Shown here: positions 14,130 to 21,124 of the stretch, one piece after another
How the letters are laid out: the number at the start of each line of letters is the position of its first letter
Position numbering within the stretch: the stretch's first letter is position 1
Assembly: GCA_046715035.1 (NCBI GenBank)
Contig: JBKJZR010000153.1
Coordinates: 1-23,101, forward strand
DNA: 23,101 nt
Origin: PALSA-1004 sp046715035
Lineage (GTDB): Bacteria; Pseudomonadota; Gammaproteobacteria; Burkholderiales; SG8-41
Direction: 5' to 3'
Position numbers and translations under genes: made by a program
Notes under the pieces: model-generated
Seen by the model: only the letters and a program-made list of their open reading frames with translations
What the model was told of the DNA's origin: nothing
Databases searched by the model: none

Positions 14130-16519
14130 GCGCGAGGCGCATAGGACGGGTCTTGACGTTGCTGGCGGTGATCGCGGCGCTGGCCGGCTGCCAGTCGATA
14201 AGCAGTTATCGTGACGGCCAGAAGCTCGCCGCCGAAGGCAGGGTCGAAGAAAGCCTGGTCAAGTTTCAGGAAGCGATCAACGCGGATCCCACCAACGCGT
14301 CTTATCGCTCGGCGTACCTGATCGCGCGGGAGCGCGCGATCTACGCCTGGCTCGATCTGGCGGACAAGGCACGGCGTTCGGGGCGCGCGGCGGAAGCCGA
14401 GATGCTCAACAAGCGCGTGCTGGCGCTCGATCCGGGCAACGCACGGGCCACGGCCGCGCTCGCTGATGCGGTGCGCGATGCCGGGCACGCGGCCCTGTTG
14501 CGACAGGCGCAGGCGGCATGGCAGAACAACGACGCCACAACCGCGCTCGCGCGGCTGGGCATCATTCTGGGCGAAAACCCGGGCCACACCCGCGCCGCGG
14601 AGCTGCGCAGAAGCATCGAGGAAAAGGCGGTCAAGCCGCCCGCACATCCACGGCTTACCGAGGCATTGAAGAAGCCTCTTTCGATCGAATTCCGCGACAC
14701 GCCGATCCGGCAGATATTCGAAGTTTTCGCGCGCACTTCTGGATTGAACTTCGTGTTCGACCGCGATGTGCGCAGCGACCTGCGCGCCACCATCTTCCTG
14801 CGCAACACCACGATCCAGGATGCATTGAGCATGGTGCTGCTGACCAACCAGCTCGAGCAGCGCGTGCTCGATGCCAACTCGATTCTCATCTATCCGAACA
14901 CCCCGGCGAAGGCGCGCGAGTATCAGCAGCTGACAGTGCGCATCTTTTTCCTCAACAACGCCGACGTCAAAACCGCCGCGAACACGATACGCAGTATCGT
15001 GAAAACGCGCGATCTCGTGATCGACGAAAAGCAGAACATGATCGTCATGCGCGATACGCCGGAGGCCGTGCGGCTTGCAGAGCGGCTGCTTGCCCTGCAC
15101 GACCTGCCCGAGCCGGAAGTCATGCTCGAAGTCGAAATTCTCGAAGTGAAGCGCACCCGGCTCACCGAGCTCGGCATACAGTGGCCGAGCCAGCTCACGC
15201 TCACGCCGCTGTCGACCACGGGCGGCACGACCGTCACGCTTAACGACCTGAGGAACATCAGTTCGAGCACCCTCGGCGCGACCATCGACCCGCTGGTGGC
15301 CAGCCTGCGCAAGCAGGACAGCGACGCCAATCTGCTCGCCAATCCGCGCATCCGCTCACGCAATCGGGAAAAGGCGCGCATCCTCGTCGGCGACCGCGTG
15401 CCCAACATCACGACGACAGCGACCGCGACCGGCTTCGTATCCGAGAGCGTGACTTACGTCGACGTGGGGCTGAAGCTCGAAGTCGAGCCGACGGTTTACA
15501 TGGACAACGAAGTGGCGATCAAGGTCTCGCTCGAAGTGAGCAACATCGTCAACCAGATCCAGACGCGCTCGGGGTCGCTCGCCTACCAGATCGGCACGCG
15601 CAACGCGACTGCGGTACTGCGCCTGCAGGACGGCGAGAACCAGGTGCTGGCCGGTCTCATCAACGACGAGGACCGCAACGCTGGCAACAAGGTGCCATTC
15701 CTCGGCGACATTCCCATTCTCGGGCGGCTCTTCGGCAGCCAGCGCGACGATGTCCAGAAGACGGAAATCGTGTTGTCGATCACGCCGCGAATCATTCGCA
15801 ACCCGCAGCGTCCGGCACTGCGGGATGCCGAGTTCGATGGCGGCACCGAGGCGAGTCTGCGCAACCGCGGGATCGAGGGCGGCAGCTCCATCCAGCCATC
15901 GTTCGTGCCCGGGGTCCCAGCCCCGCCGAGTGGTCCCCTCACACCCCCGGCGCCGCCGCTGTCGGGATTGCCGCCAGGCGGCGCCGCGGTCCCGGGTAGT
16001 GAGGGCGCCACAATCTCAGGCCCGGGAACTGTCGTTGCCGTCCCATCTGCCGGCGTGAGCGGCAGCGCAGTGAGCGGACCGACGGCATTTGTCGGATCCG
16101 CAGCGACGACCTTCTCGTGGCAGGGTCCGTCCCAGGCGTCGATAGGCAGCACTTTTACGGTTGCACTGACGATGCTACCCGACCAGCCGCTGACGAGCGT
16201 GCCGATGGCTGTCGGCTACGATCCCAAGCTGCTCGAAATTATTGCCGTGACCGAGGGGGACATCATGCGGCGCGGCGGCGCCCCCTCGAATTTCGCCAGC
16301 CGTGTCGACGCGGCCAGCGGGCGCGTCTTCGCGACTGCGACGCGCGGCAGCCCGGACGGCGCCAGCGCCGCCGGCACGCTGGTTACGTTCTCGGTGCGCG
16401 CGCTCGCCGCGGCGCCGAACGCCACGCTGCAACTGGTTGCCGCCACGCCCATCGGCGTAGGCGGCCGCACGGTGACCACGCAGGCCACTGCTCCGTATAC
16501 GGTAATCATCGTCCCGTGA
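14126..16519 (+). CDS. gspD: Outer-membrane secretin (GspD-like) with lipobox, TPR-like region and C-terminal cohesin-like domain
   Basis: This is a 797-residue secretin. The N-terminus is a lipoprotein signal with lipobox LAGC (Cys22) and Gln at +2, which favours outer-membrane sorting. Residues about 30-170 are helical TPR-like repeats (YRDGQKLAAEGRVEESLVKF, LNKRVLALDPGNARA). An N0/STN domain follows at about 184-260 (IEFRDTPIRQIFEVFARTSG), then N1 at about 270-330. The secretin beta domain ends near residue 560 with VPFLGDIPILGRLFGSQ and KTEIVLSITPRIIRNP. After it come a Pro/Gly-rich linker (about 575-655) and a cohesin-like beta-sandwich (about 661-797, TTFSWQGPSQASIGSTFTVA, VGYDPKLLEI, AGTLVTFSVRAL). 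It forms the outer-membrane exit pore. The start is the GTG of a GTGA overlap; the upstream open frame lies over other genes. Confidence 0.92.
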   Translation: MSARRIGRVLTLLAVIAALAGCQSISSYRDGQKLAAEGRVEESLVKFQEAINADPTNASYRSAYLIARERAIYAWLDLADKARRSGRAAEAEMLNKRVLALDPGNARATAALADAVRDAGHAALLRQAQAAWQNNDATTALARLGIILGENPGHTRAAELRRSIEEKAVKPPAHPRLTEALKKPLSIEFRDTPIRQIFEVFARTSGLNFVFDRDVRSDLRATIFLRNTTIQDALSMVLLTNQLEQRVLDANSILIYPNTPAKAREYQQLTVRIFFLNNADVKTAANTIRSIVKTRDLVIDEKQNMIVMRDTPEAVRLAERLLALHDLPEPEVMLEVEILEVKRTRLTELGIQWPSQLTLTPLSTTGGTTVTLNDLRNISSSTLGATIDPLVASLRKQDSDANLLANPRIRSRNREKARILVGDRVPNITTTATATGFVSESVTYVDVGLKLEVEPTVYMDNEVAIKVSLEVSNIVNQIQTRSGSLAYQIGTRNATAVLRLQDGENQVLAGLINDEDRNAGNKVPFLGDIPILGRLFGSQRDDVQKTEIVLSITPRIIRNPQRPALRDAEFDGGTEASLRNRGIEGGSSIQPSFVPGVPAPPSGPLTPPAPPLSGLPPGGAAVPGSEGATISGPGTVVAVPSAGVSGSAVSGPTAFVGSAATTFSWQGPSQASIGSTFTVALTMLPDQPLTSVPMAVGYDPKLLEIIAVTEGDIMRRGGAPSNFASRVDAASGRVFATATRGSPDGASAAGTLVTFSVRALAAAPNATLQLVAATPIGVGGRTVTTQATAPYTVIIVP

Positions 16520-17010
16520 GCGGCCGCAGGCTGTGGCGCCGGTCGTACTCGGGCTTTACGCTGATCGAGCTATTGATCGTGTTGGCGATCATGGGCCTGC
16601 TGGCGGCGATTACCGTGCCCGTTGCCGAGGTGGCGATTCAGCGCAGCCGCGAGCAGGAGCTGCGCATCGCGCTGCGCGAAATCCGCAGCGCTATCGATGC
16701 TTACAAAAAGGCCTACGATGAAAACCGCATCACCCGCACCACCGATGCAACCGGATATCCGAGGGATCTGGCAACACTCGTTGCGGGGGTCGAGGATGCC
16801 AAGGATCCGAAGCAGCGCAAGATATTTTTTCTGCGCCGTATTCCACGTGACCCGATGCACCCGGACTCGACGGTGGATCCGGCCGATACCTGGGCGAAGC
16901 GTGCGTACGCAAGCGAGGCCAGTGATCCGCGCGAAGGCAAGGATGTTTTCGACGTGTACTCGAAATCTGCGCGCATCGGCTTGAACGGCGTGCCCTATTC
17001 GAAGTGGTGA
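16516..17010 (+). CDS. Type II secretion pseudopilin (GspG/PulG-like)
   Basis: This 164-residue protein has a 13-residue basic leader and the prepilin site G|FTLIELLIVLAIMGLLA with Glu at mature position 5, followed by EVAIQRSREQELRIALREIR. The globular part includes YPRDLATLVAGVEDAKDPKQ, FFLRRIPRDPMHPD and the C-terminal FDVYSKSARIGLNGVPYSKW. It resembles GspG-like pilins but lacks the calcium-loop ending of the first gspG, so it is probably a minor pseudopilin at the fibre tip or a second shaft subunit. It starts with GTG in a GTGA overlap with the secretin stop and ends with another GTGA overlap. Confidence 0.85.
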   Translation: MSGRRLWRRSYSGFTLIELLIVLAIMGLLAAITVPVAEVAIQRSREQELRIALREIRSAIDAYKKAYDENRITRTTDATGYPRDLATLVAGVEDAKDPKQRKIFFLRRIPRDPMHPDSTVDPADTWAKRAYASEASDPREGKDVFDVYSKSARIGLNGVPYSKW

Positions 17011-17411
17011 CGCCGATGCGAAAGTCGCTGCGCGCGCACGCGCGGCCCAACGGTTTTACGCTGATCGAAATGCTCGTCGTGCTGGCCATCGTCGCGTTGC
17101 TGCTCACGCTCGCGTTGCCGCGTTATTTCCAGAGCATAGATTCAGCGAAGGAAACGATACTCGTCGAGAACCTGCGCATCTCCCGCGATGCGATCGACAA
17201 GTTCTATGCGGACACCAGCCGTTACCCCAACAGTCTGGAAGAGCTCGCGGAAAAGAAGTATCTGCAGGCGGTGCCCTTCGATCCGATCGCCGACAGCGCG
17301 GCCAGGTGGACTATCGTGCGTCCGCCGGGCGATGCTAAAGGCAACGTTTACGACTTGAAGAGCAGTGCGGAAGGCGTGGCCCGCAACGGCAAGCCATACG
17401 CCGAGCTGTAG
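17007..17411 (+). CDS. Type II secretion pseudopilin (GspG-like, minor)
   Basis: This 134-residue protein has a leader of about 16 residues and the prepilin site G|FTLIEMLVVLAIVALLL with Glu5. It continues SIDSAKETILVENLRISRDA, FYADTSRYPNSLEELAEKKY, and the C-terminal VYDLKSSAEGVARNGKPYAEL. It is close in layout to the preceding pseudopilin, suggesting duplication within the operon. The GTG at 17007 continues the operon's GTGA overlap pattern; an ATG at 17016 (MRKSLRAHARPNG) is an equally possible start. The short length and missing calcium-loop ending suggest a minor subunit. Confidence 0.84.
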   Translation: MTPMRKSLRAHARPNGFTLIEMLVVLAIVALLLTLALPRYFQSIDSAKETILVENLRISRDAIDKFYADTSRYPNSLEELAEKKYLQAVPFDPIADSAARWTIVRPPGDAKGNVYDLKSSAEGVARNGKPYAEL

Positions 17412-17430
17412 ATCGACGAACACAATCCGG

Positions 17431-18048
17431 ATGAAGTCGCCGCGCGGATATACGTACGTGGGCCTGCTCATTCTCTTGTCGCTGATTGCTTTGGCATCGA
17501 CTTTGACGGTTACCGCAGGCTCGCAGCTGCAGCGTCGTGCCAACGAAGAAGAGCTGTTGTTCATCGGCGCGCAGTATGCCAGCGCTTTTCGCGGTTATTC
17601 AGACTCCACTCCAGCAGGTCAGCGTCCATTTCCTTCAAGACTGGAGGACCTGCTGCGCGATCCCCGCTATCCCGGTGTCAAGCGGCATCTACGCCAAATC
17701 TATGTGGATCCCATGACGGGAGTTCGCGAATGGGGTCTCGTCCCCGCCCCTGGAGGGGGGATCATGGGCGTTCACAGCCTGTCACAACAGACACCGATCA
17801 AGATGGCGGGATTCGACGCGGCCCTCGTGGCAATGACTGACAGGAAAGGATATGCCGCATGGATTTTCGGTTTCTATCCGCCTGAGCTGCAGTTGCTGAT
17901 TCCGGGGGTGACTGTGACACGCGTGCCCGCAATCACATCCACTGCCCCGCAAGCCTTGCGCGGCGAAACCTCCCCGGCTTCGCCAGCGAGCGGGTCTGGA
18001 AAGTCCGCGCCTTTCGTGCCCGCTGCGCCTGCTGCCCCAGGCAAATGA
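17431..18048 (+). CDS. Divergent pseudopilin lacking the conserved Glu5
   Basis: This 205-residue protein has a very short leader (MKSPRG) and the hydrophobic segment YTYVGLLILLSLIALASTLT followed by VTAGSQLQRRANEEELLFIG, the layout of a prepilin-like helix. Mature position 5 is Gly rather than the Glu found in the other pilins of the operon. In T2SS the tip pseudopilin GspK also lacks Glu5, so this is a candidate tip or initiator subunit. The globular part carries YSDSTPAGQRPFPSRLEDLL, YVDPMTGVREWGLVPAPGGG and AAWIFGFYPPELQLLIPG, then a disordered Ala/Pro/Ser tail. It is the last gene of the operon, 19 bases after the previous stop. No strong ribosome site precedes the ATG; upstream in-frame starts would overlap the previous gene. 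Confidence 0.8.
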   Translation: MKSPRGYTYVGLLILLSLIALASTLTVTAGSQLQRRANEEELLFIGAQYASAFRGYSDSTPAGQRPFPSRLEDLLRDPRYPGVKRHLRQIYVDPMTGVREWGLVPAPGGGIMGVHSLSQQTPIKMAGFDAALVAMTDRKGYAAWIFGFYPPELQLLIPGVTVTRVPAITSTAPQALRGETSPASPASGSGKSAPFVPAAPAAPGK

Positions 18049-18078
18049 ATGACGCCCACGGGTCGATTTGCAGAATAC

Positions 18079-18855
18079 TCAGAACATCATCTGCCCGCCG
18101 TTGACCTGGATCGTCTGACCCGACAGAAAGCTCGCCCCGGGCCCGGCGAGAAAGCGCACCACGCTCGCGATCTCTTCCGCCTCGCCATAGCGTCCGAGCG
18201 GGATGTTCTTTGGTTCGGGGCGCGCCGAACGCCCCGCCGCACGCGTGGTGTTCATTGTTCCAGGCGCGATGCAATTGGCGCGTATGCCGCGGTCTCCGAA
18301 TTCGCGCGCGAGCCCCCGCGTCATGCCGACCAGTCCGTGTTTTGCGACCGATCCATTCACCCGATGCTTGGCGCCCGACAGCGATTGCATTCCACCGAGC
18401 GTGACGATGGCGCCGCCGCCGTGCGCGAGCATCGATGGCAGGCATGCCTGCGCCAGAAAGAACGCACCATCGAGGGTGATGCCGAGCGGCAGCCGCCATT
18501 CGTCGTAACTGAGTTCGAGAAAAGGCTTCTCGCTGCGCACCGAGGCGTTGAGCACGAGTATGTCGATGCGGCCGAAGCGCTGGATCATGCCCGCGGTCAT
18601 TTTCTTCACCGCAGCCGCATCGGCGATGTCGGCCGCATAGACTTCGGCCTGCCCGCCAGCCGCGCGAATTTCGCTCGCCACGTTCTCGGCGTCCGTGATG
18701 GATGAGCGGGTATTCACGGCGACCGCGGCGCCGCCGGCAGCGAGCGCGAGCGCCGTGGCCCGGCCGATATTGCGGGCAGCGCCGGTCACCAGCGCGACTT
18801 TGCCAGCGAGTTCGGAACCTTGACCCGTGACACCGGTAGCGGGCGTGTTGGCCAT
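18079..18855 (-). CDS. SDR family protein with altered catalytic residues
   Basis: This 258-residue Rossmann-fold protein has the cofactor-binding motif VTGAARNIG (residues 23-31), the ADIAD acidic loop and VLNAS (101-105, the NNAG position). Its C-terminal part is typical of SDRs: IRANCIAPGTMNT, IASVVRFLAGPGASFLSG and IQVNGG. The usual catalytic Ser is absent (IVTLGGMQS, Gly154-Gly155 where Ser-Ser is normal). The YxxxK motif lacks Tyr: Lys172 is present, but the residue four before it is Gly168. The cofactor site therefore looks intact while the classical catalytic triad does not, so it may catalyse by another route or not be a dehydrogenase. The start has GGGGAG (complement of 18862-18867) upstream. 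It is divergent from the Bug gene at 19036 and convergent with the secretion operon. Confidence 0.88.
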   Translation of the reverse strand: MANTPATGVTGQGSELAGKVALVTGAARNIGRATALALAAGGAAVAVNTRSSITDAENVASEIRAAGGQAEVYAADIADAAAVKKMTAGMIQRFGRIDILVLNASVRSEKPFLELSYDEWRLPLGITLDGAFFLAQACLPSMLAHGGGAIVTLGGMQSLSGAKHRVNGSVAKHGLVGMTRGLAREFGDRGIRANCIAPGTMNTTRAAGRSARPEPKNIPLGRYGEAEEIASVVRFLAGPGASFLSGQTIQVNGGQMMF

Positions 18856-19035
18856 GCGTGTCTCCCCTCGTGAGAAGTTCGCAGAATAGCGGATTTCGAA
18901 TTGCGTCGCGCTGTTGAGTGGTATGCAGATCGCGTGCGGCGTTACTCGCTGCCATGGCAGTAGGCCGGTGGCATTTTGAATCGATCATCGCATCGGTTAA
19001 CATGCCCCCGATACCTTCACGGAAAAGCAACGAAC

Positions 19036-19995
19036 GTGTCCATCCATCGGGTTGTCGCCATCGCCACGGCACTGCTGCCGGCGCTCGCCGTTGCCCAAAC
19101 CTATCCCGACAAACCAATCCGGGTCATCGTTGCCGTTCCAGCCGGCGGCACTCCCGACGTAGTGGCGCGCACGGTGCAACCCGGACTGTCGAGTTTGCTG
19201 GGGCAGCAGATCGTCATCGACAATCGCGGCGGCGCGGGCGGCCTGATCGCGGTCGAGCTGGCGGCGCGCGCGGTTCCCGACGGGTACACCTTGTTTTTCG
19301 GCAGCCCCGGCGCGTTGACGATCCTGCCTCATCTGCAGAAGGTCCCTTACGACACGCTCAACGATTTCGCGCCGGTCAGTCTGGTGGGCATCGGGCCCTT
19401 CCTGCTGATTGCGCACCCGTCGCTGCGCGCCCGGAGCGTCAAGGAGCTGATCGCGCTCGCCAAGGCCGAGCCCGGCAAGCTCAATTACGCATCCGCCGGC
19501 AACGGCACCGCCAATCACCTCGCGATGGAGCTTTTCAAGAGCGCTGCGGGCCTGAACATCACGCACGTTCCATACAAGGGCGCGCCGCAGGCGGTGACCG
19601 ATCTGCTCGGCGGCCACGTGAATCTCATGTTCAATTCGATCGCGCCGGTCGTGCAGCACATCAAGGCAGGGCGGTTGCAGCTGCTCGGTATCGCCAGCGC
19701 GAAGCGCTCGCCGCAACTGCCCGACGCGCCCACGATCAGCGAAGCGGGCGTGCCGGGATTCGAGGCGGTCAACTGGTTCGGGATGCTGGCGCCTGCCCGC
19801 ACGCCGAAGGCGGTGATCTCGCGCCTCAACGCAGCGCTGGTGAAGGTGGTGAGCACGCCCGAGATACGGTCGCAGTTCGAAGTGCAGGGCACCGATCCGG
19901 TGGCGAGCAGCCCTGAGGAGTTCGCTGCTTTCATCCGGCGCGATCTCGAGAAGTATGCGAAGGTCGTAAAGCTCTCGGGGGCGAAGGTCGATTGA
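19036..19995 (+). CDS. Bug family tripartite tricarboxylate transporter substrate-binding protein
   Basis: This 319-residue protein has a signal peptide (residues 1-20, ending PALAVA) followed by QTYPDKPIRVIVAVPAGGTP, VIDNRGGAGGLIAVELAARA, the segment ending LQKVPYDTLNDFAPVSLVG, NYASAGNGTANHLAMELFK, THVPYKGAPQAVTDLLGGHV and TISEAGVPGFEAVNWFG. All are diagnostic of Bug receptors. It would bind a carboxylate in the periplasm; no permease genes are adjacent. A GTG start is chosen because it begins a clean signal peptide (MSIHRVVAIATALL); a TTG further upstream at 18976 would add 20 non-signal residues. It is divergent from the SDR gene, which may act on the imported compound (inference). Confidence 0.92.
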   Translation: MSIHRVVAIATALLPALAVAQTYPDKPIRVIVAVPAGGTPDVVARTVQPGLSSLLGQQIVIDNRGGAGGLIAVELAARAVPDGYTLFFGSPGALTILPHLQKVPYDTLNDFAPVSLVGIGPFLLIAHPSLRARSVKELIALAKAEPGKLNYASAGNGTANHLAMELFKSAAGLNITHVPYKGAPQAVTDLLGGHVNLMFNSIAPVVQHIKAGRLQLLGIASAKRSPQLPDAPTISEAGVPGFEAVNWFGMLAPARTPKAVISRLNAALVKVVSTPEIRSQFEVQGTDPVASSPEEFAAFIRRDLEKYAKVVKLSGAKVD

Positions 19996-20074
19996 GAGCG
20001 GCCGCGACCCAGCTCTGGGAGGGATCGCCCGGCGTACGCATCGCGTGTCCGGTCGACGACAGAAGGAACTCGAA

Positions 20075-21091
20075 ATGAGCGTCGACGACTCGCGTCCACC
20101 GGCACAGCCGACCGACTACGAACAGGATCTCATCCGGTCGCTGCGCGAGGAGCGGCGCAGAAAGCTCGGCCCCGAGCCAGCGGCATCATCACCGCCGCCG
20201 GAGTCTGCGGCACAGCCGTTAGAGGCGGTCGAAACTCCGGTCACCGCATCGCCGCCGATCCCCGCGCCGCTACCCGTGAGACAGCCCTCCTTGGTGGCGC
20301 GGTTGTCTGCCGAGGGGCCGATCACTGCAAACCCGACGCCGCCAGAGCAATCGCTGCCTGCGGCAAATCCCGCTCTGGAGATTCGGCCGCCGCCGCCCTC
20401 GCCGGGAATTCCGGAGCAACAAGCGCAAACGATCGAGCCGGCGCTTGCGGCGTCGACTCGGTCGGCGCCAGGCATAGAAGAAGCTGTCCACCCTGCTGCA
20501 GCGGCGGCCGCAACCGAGCCGATGCCGCTCCCGGAGGCGTTGTCTGCGCGCGTTCCTCCGCGCCTTGCCGCCGCGCCGCCCAGCGGGCTGCGCTGGACGC
20601 CGATAGCGATCGGGCTGGTGGTGTTGATCATCGCGGCGGGAGCGATCGCCATTTTCAGAGGCCAGCCTGAATCGCCCGCGGACGGCAAGAAACCGGCCGC
20701 GGCAGCGCCTGCGCCTCCCGCCGCCTTCGCGCCGCCTGCGCAGGCTCCCGCTGCCCGCGTCGACCAGCCGTCAGTGCGCCGCGATGACGCGCTGGAAAAG
20801 AGCTTTGCAGGCCATGCGAATCGACAGAGCGGCCGCGAGACGTTTCGCAGAGCCCTGATGGAAACCGTTGCCGGCAGCGGGGCTCGCGCAGTCTATCAGC
20901 AGCTGTCAGGCGACCGCGTGCGCTTGCGCGCCACGCCGACGTTCGATGGCGCGGTCGTGACCACACTACGCCGCGGCACTTATGTGAAAGTCAAAGAGAA
21001 GCCGGCAGCGGACAATTGGTGTCAGGCGGTGCTGGCAGACGGTCGCGAGGGATGGATGAAATGCCAATTTCTGGAACCGATCGCGCCGTGA
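20075..21091 (+). CDS. Membrane-anchored SH3-domain protein with long Pro/Ala-rich region
   Basis: This 338-residue protein has a short charged N-terminus (TDYEQDLIRSLREERRRKLG, residues 13-32), a long disordered Pro/Ala/Ser-rich segment to about residue 170, a transmembrane helix at about 174-194 (WTPIAIGLVVLIIAAGAIAIF) and a second Ala/Pro linker. A bacterial SH3 domain follows at about 278-335 (GDRVRLRATPTFDGAVVTTL, GTYVKVKEKPAADNWCQAVL, EGWMKCQFLEPI). Such SH3 domains often bind peptidoglycan or cell-wall peptides, so the C-terminal part is predicted to be periplasmic. AAGGA at 20063-20067, seven bases upstream, supports the ATG. Function is otherwise unknown; it may simply be a cell-envelope protein. 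Confidence 0.8.
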   Translation: MSVDDSRPPAQPTDYEQDLIRSLREERRRKLGPEPAASSPPPESAAQPLEAVETPVTASPPIPAPLPVRQPSLVARLSAEGPITANPTPPEQSLPAANPALEIRPPPPSPGIPEQQAQTIEPALAASTRSAPGIEEAVHPAAAAAATEPMPLPEALSARVPPRLAAAPPSGLRWTPIAIGLVVLIIAAGAIAIFRGQPESPADGKKPAAAAPAPPAAFAPPAQAPAARVDQPSVRRDDALEKSFAGHANRQSGRETFRRALMETVAGSGARAVYQQLSGDRVRLRATPTFDGAVVTTLRRGTYVKVKEKPAADNWCQAVLADGREGWMKCQFLEPIAP

Positions 21092-21124
21092 CGCGATCGT
21101 GTCCGCGATCTGCCGGTGTTGCGG

